Source: DAXETY01 sp051155755 (GTDB lineage: Bacteria > Desulfobacterota > Desulfobacteria > Desulfobacterales > SG8-13). From it: a stretch of DNA of 23,587 nucleotides. Where the stretch lies: assembly GCA_051155755.1 (NCBI GenBank), contig DAXETY010000131.1, positions 1 to 23,587 on the forward strand, written 5' to 3'. The notes beneath the pieces are model-generated. The model had not been told where the DNA came from. It was given only the letters and a program-made list of their open reading frames with translations, and made no database searches. Position numbers and translations under genes: made by a program. Of this stretch, positions 1-6,897 are shown piece after piece (position 1 is the first letter of the stretch; each line of letters starts with the position of its first letter).

Positions 1-1551
1 GCCACGGTGCTGAGAGACGGCGAGGAAAACCAGGTGCCCCTCGGTCGTGTCAAGGTGGGCGATACGGTCGTCGTGCGGCCCGGAGAGCGGATTCCCGTAG
101 ACGGCATCGTTCTGGCGGGGAGTTCGGCGGTGGACGAGTCCATGCTTTCCGGGGAACCGCTGCCGGTGGACAAACAAAGCGGCGATACCGTGGTGGGTGG
201 AACGATCAACGGCGACGGGATGCTGCAGTTTACCGCCACCCGGGTCGGCCGCGAGACGGTGCTGGCACAGATCATTCGCCTGGTCCAGGCCGCCCAGGGC
301 AGCAAGGCCCCGATCCAGGCGCTGGCGGATCGGGTGGCGGCGGTATTCGTTCCGGCGGTCATCGGAATCGCCCTGGCGGTGTTTATTGCCTGGTGGACGA
401 TTACCGGTGAGTTCGTGCCGTCCATGATTCGGATGGTCGCGGTGCTGGTCATCGCCTGCCCCTGCGCCCTCGGGCTGGCCACTCCCACGGCGATCATGGC
501 CGGCACCGGCAAAGGCGCCGAGAAGGGCATTCTGTTCAAAAACGCCCAGGCACTGGAGACGGCGACGAGTCTGGATACCATCGTTCTGGACAAGACCGGC
601 ACCATTACCGAAGGCAAACCGGGCGTGGCGGATGTGCTGGCACTTGAAGCGGCGGATATTGATGCAGCCGGGGTGTTGCAGCTCGGTGCATCGGCGGAGC
701 GGGGCAGCGAGCATCCGGTCGGCCGGGCCGTGGTGGAGGAGGCCCGCCGTCGCGGCATTGCACTGGAGGAGCCCACCGGTTTCAAGGCCAGCCGGGGGCT
801 GGGCGTTGAAGCCGAGATCGGCGGCACTCCGGTGAAAGTCGGCAAGCCCGGGTGGTTCGACGCTCTGGGCATCGACCTGCAGGCGGCCGCGGAGCGGATT
901 CGGCAGCTGCAAACCCGGGGTCGAACGGTGATGGTCGTGGTCCGGGGGCAGACGCCGCTGGGTCTGATTACCGTATCCGACCGTCTGAAGCCCGAATCGC
1001 GCGAGGCCGTCGAAGCGCTGCACCGCCAGCACCTGAAAGTGGTGATGCTCACCGGCGACAACGTCGAAACCGCCCGCTCGATTGCCGATCAGGTCAACAT
1101 CGACGAAGTTGTGGCCGAGGTGCTGCCGGAAGAAAAATCCGCCCGGGTTCGTGCACTGCAGGACACCGGTGCCAAAGTCGGGATGGTCGGAGACGGTATC
1201 AACGATGCGCCGGCCCTGGCGCAGGCCGATGTGGGATTGGCCATCGGCACCGGTACCGACGTGGCCATTGAAACCGCCGACGTGATTCTTTCCAGCGGGA
1301 GTCTGAACGGCGTACCACGGGCCATACGGATCAGCCGGGCCACGATGCGAACCATTAAACAAAACCTGTTCTGGGCTTTCGGCTATAATGTGATTTTGAT
1401 TCCGGTGGCTGCCGGCGTGTTATATCCCTTCGAGCATCTGCCGATTTTTCTGCGCCAGCTGCATCCGATCCTGGCCGCATTTGCGATGGCCTTCAGCAGT
1501 ATTTCCGTGGTAACGAATTCGCTGCGGCTTTACCGCGCCCGCATTTCATAG
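1..1551 (+). CDS. copA: Cu(+)-translocating P-type ATPase, C-terminal part (5' end outside window)
   Basis: This inner-membrane pump exports monovalent copper at the expense of ATP. The reading frame is open from base 1, so the metal-binding domain and first membrane helices lie upstream of the window. Visible in order are the actuator-domain SGEP motif, the CPC metal-site motif (codons 457-465), the phosphorylation motif DKTGT with its Asp codon at 589-591, the nucleotide-domain SEHPVG motif, MLTGDN and the hinge GDGINDAP. The last two helices carry YN (in FGYNVILIP) and MAFSS. CPC, YN and MxxSS together are the signature of the Cu(+) class (P1B-1), which argues against a Zn/Cd or Co pump. 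No chaperone or metalloregulator follows. A 6-bp CCCCGG/CCGGGG hairpin at 1670-1686 could mark the 3' end of the transcript, but it has no T-run. Confidence 0.95.
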   Translation, partial: ATVLRDGEENQVPLGRVKVGDTVVVRPGERIPVDGIVLAGSSAVDESMLSGEPLPVDKQSGDTVVGGTINGDGMLQFTATRVGRETVLAQIIRLVQAAQGSKAPIQALADRVAAVFVPAVIGIALAVFIAWWTITGEFVPSMIRMVAVLVIACPCALGLATPTAIMAGTGKGAEKGILFKNAQALETATSLDTIVLDKTGTITEGKPGVADVLALEAADIDAAGVLQLGASAERGSEHPVGRAVVEEARRRGIALEEPTGFKASRGLGVEAEIGGTPVKVGKPGWFDALGIDLQAAAERIRQLQTRGRTVMVVVRGQTPLGLITVSDRLKPESREAVEALHRQHLKVVMLTGDNVETARSIADQVNIDEVVAEVLPEEKSARVRALQDTGAKVGMVGDGINDAPALAQADVGLAIGTGTDVAIETADVILSSGSLNGVPRAIRISRATMRTIKQNLFWAFGYNVILIPVAAGVLYPFEHLPIFLRQLHPILAAFAMAFSSISVVTNSLRLYRARIS

Positions 1552-1762
1552 CGTCCGATGCATGAAACGAATGCGGATCGGCAAACCCGCAGGGTCTTAA
1601 ATATTCAAAATGGTAAACGATTGTGTAACCAATGCCAATCCGATGGTTCAATACTGCCAGTTTTCAATGCCCCGGTGAATCCGGGGTCGGCCGCAGATTC
1701 GACTTGTTTTCGGGTAGACAATGATCGATTCTTATCTTACCTTTCGGGGAGGGAATTAACAG

Positions 1763-1852
1763 ATGGAAAGTGGATGGATTCTGCTTGCGGTGATCGGAAT
1801 CTGGGTTCTGGTTCAGGCGTACATTTTGCCGAAGCTCGGCATTTCCACCTGA
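1763..1852 (+). CDS. 29-residue single-helix membrane peptide
   Basis: A short ORF begins MESGWILLAVIG and ends AYILPKLGIST. A GGGAGGG-like ribosome binding site lies 9 bases before the ATG. The peptide is one hydrophobic helix (about residues 5-22) followed by a short tail. It sits 37 bases upstream of the sigma factor on the same strand and is probably in the same transcript. I recall similar very short proteins ending in LPKLG(I/V)(S/P)T in deltaproteobacteria, but that is memory and unverified. Its role is unknown; a membrane sensor or regulator of the sigma/anti-sigma pair, or a small subunit of a larger complex, are guesses. The strong ribosome binding site and coherent helix make it more than chance. 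Confidence 0.6.
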   Translation: MESGWILLAVIGIWVLVQAYILPKLGIST

Positions 1853-1862
1853 ATGCGGGACT

Positions 1863-1878
1863 CTTGTCAGGTGACAAG
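1863..1878. repeat. 7-bp perfect inverted repeat before the sigma factor
   Basis: CTTGTCA and TGACAAG are separated by two bases. The repeat lies between the small membrane ORF and the sigma-factor start, ending 11 bases before its ATG and next to the weak AAAAGGA ribosome binding site. It could be a protein-binding site or an RNA hairpin affecting translation of the sigma gene. The two-base spacer makes a tight RNA hairpin less likely unless the inner pairs open. Confidence 0.35.
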
Positions 1879-1889
1879 AAAAAAGGACC

Positions 1890-2507
1890 ATGACCACCAG
1901 CGCGAGACGCGAGAAGAAAGTCAAAGACCAGGACACCGAGCTGATTAATGCCATCAACGCCGGTCGGACGGAGTTGTTTCAGGAACTGGTCGGACGCTAC
2001 GAGCAAAAACTGTATAATTTTGCTTTGCGCATGTGCGGAGATGTCTGTGATGCCGAGGATCTCGTTCAGGAAACTTTCCTGACCGCCTTTCGGTATTTGA
2101 AGGACTTTCGATTCGAAACCAAGTTCAAGAACTGGCTCTACCGGATTGCCACCAGCGCCTGTATTAAAAAGCGTCGCAAGTCGAAATATGCACCCGAGAG
2201 GGAGCTTTCTCTCGACGAGTATGCGGCCGAGAACGAATCCGCCACCACGGAAAACGTTCCGGATTGGGCGCAGGTTCCGTTGGAACAACTGCTGAGCGAG
2301 GAATTGTCCATCATGATTCAGGAAGCCATCCTTTCGCTGCCGGAAAAATACCGCATTGTGATCATCCTGCGGGATCTGGAAGGGTTTTCGACGATCGAGG
2401 CCGCTCAGATACTCAGTTTAAAAGAGTCCAATGTAAAGGTCAGACTGCATCGGGCAAGATTGTATTTGAGAGACAAACTGAAAGGATACTTCGAGCATGC
2501 CGAGTGA
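1890..2507 (+). CDS. ECF-type RNA polymerase sigma factor (RpoE-like)
   Basis: This alternative sigma factor directs RNA polymerase to a dedicated promoter set. Region 2 (about residues 30-97) contains DAEDLVQETFLTAFR and the promoter-melting segment with FKNWLYRIATSACIKKRRK. Region 4 (about 145-200) contains LPEKYRIVIILRDLEGFS and the helix-turn-helix ending VKVRLHRARLYLRDKL. Region 3 is absent and the 205-residue length is usual for the ECF class. The start has a modest AAAAGGA ribosome binding site. The gene overlaps the anti-sigma gene by 11 bases, so translation is probably coupled. The regulon cannot be read from this sequence. ECF sigma factors are often self-activating, but no clear autoregulated promoter was recognised upstream. 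Confidence 0.92.
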   Translation: MTTSARREKKVKDQDTELINAINAGRTELFQELVGRYEQKLYNFALRMCGDVCDAEDLVQETFLTAFRYLKDFRFETKFKNWLYRIATSACIKKRRKSKYAPERELSLDEYAAENESATTENVPDWAQVPLEQLLSEELSIMIQEAILSLPEKYRIVIILRDLEGFSTIEAAQILSLKESNVKVRLHRARLYLRDKLKGYFEHAE

Positions 2508-2781
2508 TGATCATTCCCCCGGACAATGCCTGGAAATGTTCAAAAAGCTGTCGGAGTACATCGACAACGAACTTGACGGTTCCGCCCGCAGGGCACTCGA
2601 ACATCATCTCGATGAATGCACGGCCTGCCGCATCTGTCTGGCGACCCTGAGGAAAACCGTTACACTCTGCCGGCACATGGACAACGCGCCGGTACCCGAG
2701 GGATTGTCGGTCCGCCTCATGGAACGACTCCAGGCCCTTCAAAACAACCCCTTCCGCGGCACTTACAAATCCAAAAAATAA
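2497..2781 (+). CDS. Zinc-binding (ZAS/zf-HC2) anti-sigma factor, soluble
   Basis: This small 94-residue protein overlaps the 3' end of the ECF sigma gene and is expected to hold that sigma factor inactive. It carries the zinc anti-sigma signature H37-x3-C41-x2-C44, with a further cysteine at C11 and others at C47 and C58. From memory, the C11/H37/C41/C44 arrangement matches the redox-sensing Streptomyces RsrA. A hydrophilic tail follows the domain. There is no membrane helix, so the protein should be cytoplasmic and any signal would have to reach it inside the cell, for example thiol oxidation. The redox role is inference; the anti-sigma role is well supported by motif and position. Confidence 0.85.
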   Translation: MPSDDHSPGQCLEMFKKLSEYIDNELDGSARRALEHHLDECTACRICLATLRKTVTLCRHMDNAPVPEGLSVRLMERLQALQNNPFRGTYKSKK

Positions 2782-2790
2782 GCGATCTTT

Positions 2791-2816
2791 CCGTCACCTC
2801 AGGCCGTCACCTCAGG
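2791..2816. repeat. Tandem duplication of a 13-bp unit
   Basis: CCGTCACCTCAGG occurs twice head to tail with no mismatch. The duplication fills the short gap between the convergent anti-sigma gene and the gene at 2812-3231, and it includes the latter's stop codon. It looks like a recent slippage duplication. Confidence 0.8.
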
Positions 2817-3231
2817 ATTCGATTTCCCGCATCGACCCTTTGAACTCCAGAAAAAGGGTTTCATTGCGGCCGTCGACCTCCGGCGCATTGTCTTTCCAGT
2901 TATATACCCGGCAGGAGTCGGTCTGGTCGGAAGGGATGGTACAGCCGATGAACGGCATGAGCGGATCGCCGGCCACGGACTTGTAGTTCAACATCAAGGC
3001 CCGGTTCCGGGGAAAATTTTCGAACTCCAGCAGGCGGATGAAATAAATCTTGCAGTCTCCGGTGAAAAATTCGCTTTTGCGGCGAAATTCGACGATGCGC
3101 TGTTTGAATTGATCGATCGCCTCCCGCGGCTCATTCGATTCGAGAATAAGATTGAACTCACCGTGACGCCGATCCCGTTCCTCGACTTCCTGTTGATCGG
3201 TCAAAAAAAAGAATTCTCCGATGTAAATCAT
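2812..3231 (-). CDS. Conserved-looking hypothetical protein, 139 residues
   Basis: I do not recognise a family. The protein is soluble and mixed in character, begins MIYIGEFFFLTDQQ, and has an acidic, helix-forming stretch around residues 15-45 and several aromatic residues. The ATG at 3231 is preferred over a GTG two codons upstream because AAAGGAG lies 5 bases before the ATG, whereas the GTG sits inside that ribosome binding site. There is no signal peptide or membrane helix. It is read towards the sigma/anti-sigma pair. The 117-base gap before it contains an inverted repeat, so it may have its own promoter. Confidence 0.7.
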   Translation of the reverse strand: MIYIGEFFFLTDQQEVEERDRRHGEFNLILESNEPREAIDQFKQRIVEFRRKSEFFTGDCKIYFIRLLEFENFPRNRALMLNYKSVAGDPLMPFIGCTIPSDQTDSCRVYNWKDNAPEVDGRNETLFLEFKGSMREIES

Positions 3232-3290
3232 TCCCACTCCTTTCGTTACCCGCCGCGGACGGCCGCTACCAGACCACTGCCATGGAACGT

Positions 3291-3322
3291 TACCCGAAAT
3301 TTGAAACGCACATTTTCGGGTA
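3291..3322. repeat. 9-bp inverted repeat around a TTTGAAACG motif
   Basis: TACCCGAAA (3291-3299) and TTTCGGGTA (3314-3322) pair perfectly around a 14-base loop. The motif AAATTTGAAACGCAC that recurs in other gaps of this window spans the left arm and loop. It lies between the end of the CxxC protein gene and the start of the gene at 3231. It could end the first transcript or be an operator for the second. There is no T-run. Confidence 0.4.
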
Positions 3323-3348
3323 CTATAAACATAACAATGTTCTTGAGA

Positions 3349-3495
3349 TCAAGACCGGAATGCATTCGGTGCCAGCAGCCGGGTTTCCAACCCCCGGCGC
3401 ACCCGTATGTCAATGATGGCGGACAACTTATCCTGCAGGGCACTGCCGCAGTACTTGCAGAACTTCGCATCGGCGGCTTTCGACTTGGCGTTCAT
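3349..3495 (-). CDS. 48-residue CxxC (half zinc-ribbon) protein
   Basis: A short protein beginning MNAKSKAADAKFCKYCG carries a single zinc-knuckle-type CxxC pair (FCKYCGSAL) and then a basic tail. GGAG lies 7 bases before the ATG. The ATG begins two bases after the stop codon of the upstream gene, so the two are surely co-transcribed. Full zinc ribbons have two such pairs. With only one, the protein may dimerise around a metal or be a stand-alone knuckle. A longer in-frame start at 3549 would overlap the neighbour and lacks a better ribosome binding site. Confidence 0.6.
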   Translation of the reverse strand: MNAKSKAADAKFCKYCGSALQDKLSAIIDIRVRRGLETRLLAPNAFRS

Positions 3496-3497
3496 CG

Positions 3498-3944
3498 TCA
3501 GGCTCCAGGGCTGTAATGCCAACGGGTCAACCAGCGCTCTCCGTCCCATTGCTTGTTGAACTTCTGCTGCATGACGAACGCCAGCCAGATTTTTTCCATG
3601 GACCGAAACAACTTGGCCGGGATATCGCCCAGGGTCTCATAGGGGTGCTTGGTCCATTCGAAAAAATCCTGGGTGATCGTCTCGTAGCGTCGGCCCGGAA
3701 TCTGAGCCATTTCGATGAGTTGGTTCTGACGCGGCAGCCACACGTAGCGGGACAGGAGAATGACACCGCGGTCCACGGTGACATGAAAACCTTTCTTAAA
3801 TTTTTTATCTTCGTGGTTCCGTGAGAGCCAGCAGCGGATTTTGCCGCGGTTGTCGATAAAAAAATCTCCATAGTTGTGATTCCAGCACTGCTGGATTTCA
3901 TCCGCGGCGGCGCACATTCGGATGTATTCGTCACTCTTATCCAT
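3498..3944 (-). CDS. Hypothetical protein resembling phage-type conserved proteins, 148 residues
   Basis: This soluble protein is rich in Trp and aromatic residues. Recognisable stretches are YGDFFIDNRGKIRCW near residue 25, VWLPRQNQLIEM near residue 68 and SMEKIWLAFVMQQKFNKQW near residue 115. I recall a WLPRQDQLQEM ... WLAFVM pattern in hypothetical proteins of phages and prophages, which would make this a domesticated phage gene; that is memory, not a search result. The AGGTGG ribosome binding site is well placed before ATG 3944. It heads a two-gene unit with the 48-residue CxxC protein. The function is unknown. Confidence 0.7.
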   Translation of the reverse strand: MDKSDEYIRMCAAADEIQQCWNHNYGDFFIDNRGKIRCWLSRNHEDKKFKKGFHVTVDRGVILLSRYVWLPRQNQLIEMAQIPGRRYETITQDFFEWTKHPYETLGDIPAKLFRSMEKIWLAFVMQQKFNKQWDGERWLTRWHYSPGA

Positions 3945-3961
3945 CGACCACCTGAAGGGTA

Positions 3962-4050
3962 TGTTTTCGAAACGGCATGTTTTACGTTTCCCTAAAATAT
4001 AAATTTGTCCTTTTTGTAAAGGACTTGAATCGATTTTCGTTTCGAAAACA
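3962..4050. promoter_or_regulatory. Nested inverted repeats in an AT-rich gap
   Basis: TGTTTTCGAAACG (3962-3974) is repeated as its exact reverse complement CGTTTCGAAAACA at 4038-4050. Between them lies a second inverted repeat, GTCCTTT (4007-4013) and AAAGGAC (4018-4024), around TTGT. The stretch is clearly more AT-rich than its neighbours. It precedes the minus-strand gene at 3944, and a TTTACA on the minus strand overlaps the inner repeat and could be a -35 element. This is a probable promoter/operator region. Alternatively the inner hairpin could end the MFS transcript, though no T-run follows. Confidence 0.45.
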
Positions 4051-4126
4051 GGAAACGCTCAAATGAAGTTTGAAGGAAAATTCGATCCGGGATACGCTTT
4101 CGATGGCTGAAACCAGCAGGCCGATA

Positions 4127-5524
4127 TCACGATCGCTGTCGCTGTCGGCAATAGGTTTCACGCGTGCAGAAGAGTAATCCCATTGCCAGAACGGCCCAAA
4201 GAATCATCGGCAGAAATCCCCACTGGAATGCTTCCAGGTCATAGATTCGCACGCCGTCAATCAGGGTGCCGTCCCACTGTTGATCCAGCACCATCCCAAC
4301 GATGGGCTGCAGAACGGTGGGCCCTAAAATCACGCCCATGTTTACCAGCCCGGAAACGGTACCGATCTTGTCCGGGGGCACCGATTCTTTGGCGAATCCG
4401 AAGCTGATGATGATGCATCCGGAGGCAAAACCGGTTGCAACCACCAGCGGCAGCAGCCATGGTTCCGGGATATCGGCCACAAACAAAAGCAGGGCCCATC
4501 CGGCCACGGCGAATCCGGAGCCGATGATGTACGGTATTTTACGTCGGCAGAGACGGTCCGACAAGGCACCGAAAGCCGGACCGCCCAGAGCCCAGGAAAC
4601 CAGAAGGGTCGAAGTGAAGCCGGCGGCGCGGGTCGGCGGCATTTCGTAGTGTGTGGCGAGATAAGGCACGCCCCAAAGCCCGGAAAAAGTCAACACGCAT
4701 CCGACGATACCGCCCGGGATGATCAATAACAACCTGATGTTCGGATACCGCAGCACTTCAAGAATACCGGATACCGCGCTCGAAAGACCGCCCGCGGCAG
4801 TGGCCGGGGGTGCCTCGACGAAACTCCGGTAGCCCTTTTGTTTCGGATCGTCCCGGATCAGCCACCAGATGGCTGCCGCCACCGCGATGGTCACCGCGGC
4901 CGTTATGGCCATAACCGAACGCCAGCCGAACGAGTCGATCAGGATGCGCAACGGAATCCCGGCGAACACGGCCCCGATGATACCGCAAAACAGGGCCATG
5001 CCCGAAACGAATCCGAACAGGTGTACCGGAAACCAGTGCGTGGCGATTTTCAGCATGCCGACCCAGGCGACCGCCACCGAGCCGCCGATCAGCAGCCGAC
5101 CGAATCCGGCCCAGAAATAAGACGGAGCCGCAGCAAAACCCAGCGCCCCGAATCCGGCGACAAAAGCGCCCAGTGTCAGCAGGCGCCGGGCCCCCCAGGT
5201 GTCGAGGAGCACGCCGGTGGGGATCTGCATGGCCACATAGCTGTAGAAATAAAGGGCCGAAAGGTTTCCCAGTGCGGCGGCACCGATGCCGAAATCGCGC
5301 ATCAGTTCGCCGGTCATCACCGCCGGGGCGACGCGCTGATAGAAACCGATGAGGTATAGAGCGGCGCCGAGCCCCCACACCCCGGCAGACAGATAAAGCG
5401 GTGGATGGCGGAGCGCTGCAGGGCCCTGGCGGGCGTTCGGATCCGGGTTTCCTTTCACGCCGAAATGCCTTTGCACAGTCGGGTTTGATCCTGCGACGGG
5501 TTCAACAACCCTTCGTTTCTTCAC
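4127..5524 (-). CDS. Major facilitator superfamily (MFS) transporter
   Basis: A 12-helix inner-membrane secondary transporter. The first helix starts near residue 44 (LYLSAGVWGLGAALYLIGF). The loop 2-3 signature reads GVLLDTWGARR and the matching second-half loop 8-9 reads GALSDRLCRR. The substrate cannot be read from the sequence; organic anions or sugar acids are common for relatives, but that is a guess. The start is uncertain. The GTG at 5524 has no ribosome binding site and gives a 40-residue hydrophilic N-terminus, while an in-frame GTG at 5458 has AAAGG 9 bases upstream and still precedes helix 1. The gene follows a small membrane protein gene by 28 bases and may be co-transcribed with it. 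Confidence 0.9.
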   Translation of the reverse strand: MKKRRVVEPVAGSNPTVQRHFGVKGNPDPNARQGPAALRHPPLYLSAGVWGLGAALYLIGFYQRVAPAVMTGELMRDFGIGAAALGNLSALYFYSYVAMQIPTGVLLDTWGARRLLTLGAFVAGFGALGFAAAPSYFWAGFGRLLIGGSVAVAWVGMLKIATHWFPVHLFGFVSGMALFCGIIGAVFAGIPLRILIDSFGWRSVMAITAAVTIAVAAAIWWLIRDDPKQKGYRSFVEAPPATAAGGLSSAVSGILEVLRYPNIRLLLIIPGGIVGCVLTFSGLWGVPYLATHYEMPPTRAAGFTSTLLVSWALGGPAFGALSDRLCRRKIPYIIGSGFAVAGWALLLFVADIPEPWLLPLVVATGFASGCIIISFGFAKESVPPDKIGTVSGLVNMGVILGPTVLQPIVGMVLDQQWDGTLIDGVRIYDLEAFQWGFLPMILWAVLAMGLLFCTRETYCRQRQRS

Positions 5525-5552
5525 TTGAAAATGTGAAATGCGCGTATTCGAT

Positions 5553-5873
5553 TCAACGGGGTTTGAAACGACCCCGCAGCGCGGCGATGATTCGATAGCC
5601 GCCGTAGAGAACCAATCCCCAGATCAGACTGTTTGCGATCATGGGCAGCAGGATCCAGTTGCCGGGGAACAACTGGCGGGGGTATAGCGCCAGTGTGAGA
5701 ATCGGGAAGTACAACACCCGGGTAAAAAACACCAGGGCATAACCGAGCATACCGGCGACACCGCCGCCGCCGGCGGCGAACGCGCCCATCTGCATGGCAG
5801 TCCAGACCAACAGCCGGCAGGCCGCGAAGTGTATGGCCGCAATAACCACGATTCGAAACAAAATGGGCAGCAT
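5553..5873 (-). CDS. Small integral membrane protein, 106 residues
   Basis: No family recognised. Three to four hydrophobic helices are visible (about residues 3-22, 35-63 and 76-98), with a Gly-rich turn AAGGGGVAG in the middle and a basic C-terminus. A GGGGTGA ribosome binding site precedes the ATG. The GCC/GGC repeat at DNA level around 5760-5775 simply encodes the Gly/Ala turn. It lies between the DUF2905 gene and the MFS gene on the same strand. Confidence 0.7.
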   Translation of the reverse strand: MLPILFRIVVIAAIHFAACRLLVWTAMQMGAFAAGGGGVAGMLGYALVFFTRVLYFPILTLALYPRQLFPGNWILLPMIANSLIWGLVLYGGYRIIAALRGRFKPR

Positions 5874-5962
5874 CCGTTTTCACCCCGCTTTCTTGGCGCC
5901 GGTCGGCAGGCAATTGCCCTTGCGGTGCGGATTGCCGCCAGCAAGTGTCGTCGGCATCGATC

Positions 5963-6163
5963 CTACTTGCGAAATATCCAAAGAATTATCGAGATGACCA
6001 CGCTGATCAAAATCATTGTCGTGATCGGTATGTAGACTTTCATACCGGGTTTGTCGATCACGATGTCACCCGGCAGGCGACCCAGCGGGATTTTCCCCAA
6101 CCAGGGCCACAGGATACCGACAATCAATATGGCCAGGCCGATAATAATCAGAATTCGCTGCAT
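5963..6163 (-). CDS. DUF2905 family small membrane protein
   Basis: A 66-residue protein with two transmembrane helices flanking the characteristic central motif LGRLPGDIVID followed by YIPITTMILIS, as expected for DUF2905. The family's function is unknown. I prefer the ATG at 6163; a TTG three codons upstream is also possible because neither has a strong ribosome binding site. It starts 12 bases after the nitroreductase stop and should be in the same transcript. Confidence 0.85.
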   Translation of the reverse strand: MQRILIIIGLAILIVGILWPWLGKIPLGRLPGDIVIDKPGMKVYIPITTMILISVVISIILWIFRK

Positions 6164-6175
6164 GATTTGCAATAC

Positions 6176-6727
6176 TCAACCCCGGGGACGTTTGCTTCCA
6201 TAGTGATTCAGGAAAATTTTACCGGTTTCCAGCGTCTCGCGTCCGTGGCCGGCTTTTTCTTCGGCCGGGTAACCAACGGCCAACATGGACGCCACCGACA
6301 GGTTATCGGGGATGTCGAGCAGCCCGGCGATGTACTGTTGTGCGCTGCGATTTTCGTCGTGCATGCGTTTGCGGATCTGAATCCAGCAACTGCCCAGTCC
6401 GAGGGAGTGGGCAGCCAGCTGAATAAAGATCGTGGCAATGGCGGCATCTTCCACCCAAACATCTGATTTTTCGGAATCCGCGCAGACGACAATGCCCAGG
6501 GGGGCGTTTTTCAAAAATCCGGCGCCATGGGGTTTGGCGCGGCTCAATCGTTCCAGTGAATCGGAATCGTCGACGAAAATAAACTGCCACGGGTTGAATC
6601 CGCGGGAGGACGGCGCCCGCAGGGCCGCTTCCTGGAGCAATTCGATTTTTTCAGGTTCGACCGCATTCGGCGTGAACCGGCGAATACTGCGACGGCGTCG
6701 GATCAGTTCCAGAAACGAAGAAGACAT
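6176..6727 (-). CDS. Nitroreductase family FMN-dependent oxidoreductase
   Basis: A 183-residue cytoplasmic flavoprotein of the nitroreductase fold. The N-terminal FMN-phosphate motif IRRRRSIRRF is followed by APSSRGFNPWQFIFV. In the C-terminal half AAHSLGLGSCWIQIR and VASMLAVGYPAEE match the family. The natural substrate is unknown; members reduce nitro compounds, quinones or flavins with NAD(P)H. The ATG at 6727 has AAAGGAG just upstream, so the longer reading from 6772 is not used. A copy of the recurrent TTGAAACGTTC motif lies 26-43 bases upstream. Confidence 0.9.
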   Translation of the reverse strand: MSSSFLELIRRRRSIRRFTPNAVEPEKIELLQEAALRAPSSRGFNPWQFIFVDDSDSLERLSRAKPHGAGFLKNAPLGIVVCADSEKSDVWVEDAAIATIFIQLAAHSLGLGSCWIQIRKRMHDENRSAQQYIAGLLDIPDNLSVASMLAVGYPAEEKAGHGRETLETGKIFLNHYGSKRPRG

Positions 6728-6752
6728 GATGCTCCTTTCATTGACCGAATTT

Positions 6753-6770
6753 GAACGTTTCAAGTTTTTC
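6753..6770 (-). promoter_or_regulatory. Copy of the recurrent AAATTTGAAACGYTC motif (nitroreductase upstream)
   Basis: Read on the minus strand this is GAAAAACTTGAAACGTTC. It lies 26-43 bases before the nitroreductase ATG, where a promoter element or operator would be expected. Similar copies occur at 14154-14170 and 21725-21742 ahead of other minus-strand genes. No matching -10 box was recognised. Confidence 0.4.
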
Positions 6771-6897
6771 AAAAATTTAAATTTGTTAGTGCGTTGGAGT
6801 TGATCTTGCGACCGGTTGCAAAGCGCCCGGTTATGGGCAAGAACCCCGCGGAGAAAGCGGCTCAGCGGGAAAAGGCCATATCCGAGCGGACACCGGT

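Noticed and set aside
241..262. TGGCAC resembling a sigma-54 -24 element
   Set aside because: It lies inside the copper ATPase gene and no TTGC follows at the right spacing.
1558..1893. 111-codon open frame on the plus strand
   Set aside because: No ribosome binding site, no recognisable content, and it covers the better-supported 29-residue ORF in another frame.
5756..5776. Palindromic GCC/GGC repeat
   Set aside because: It is inside a membrane protein gene and is explained by Gly/Ala codons.
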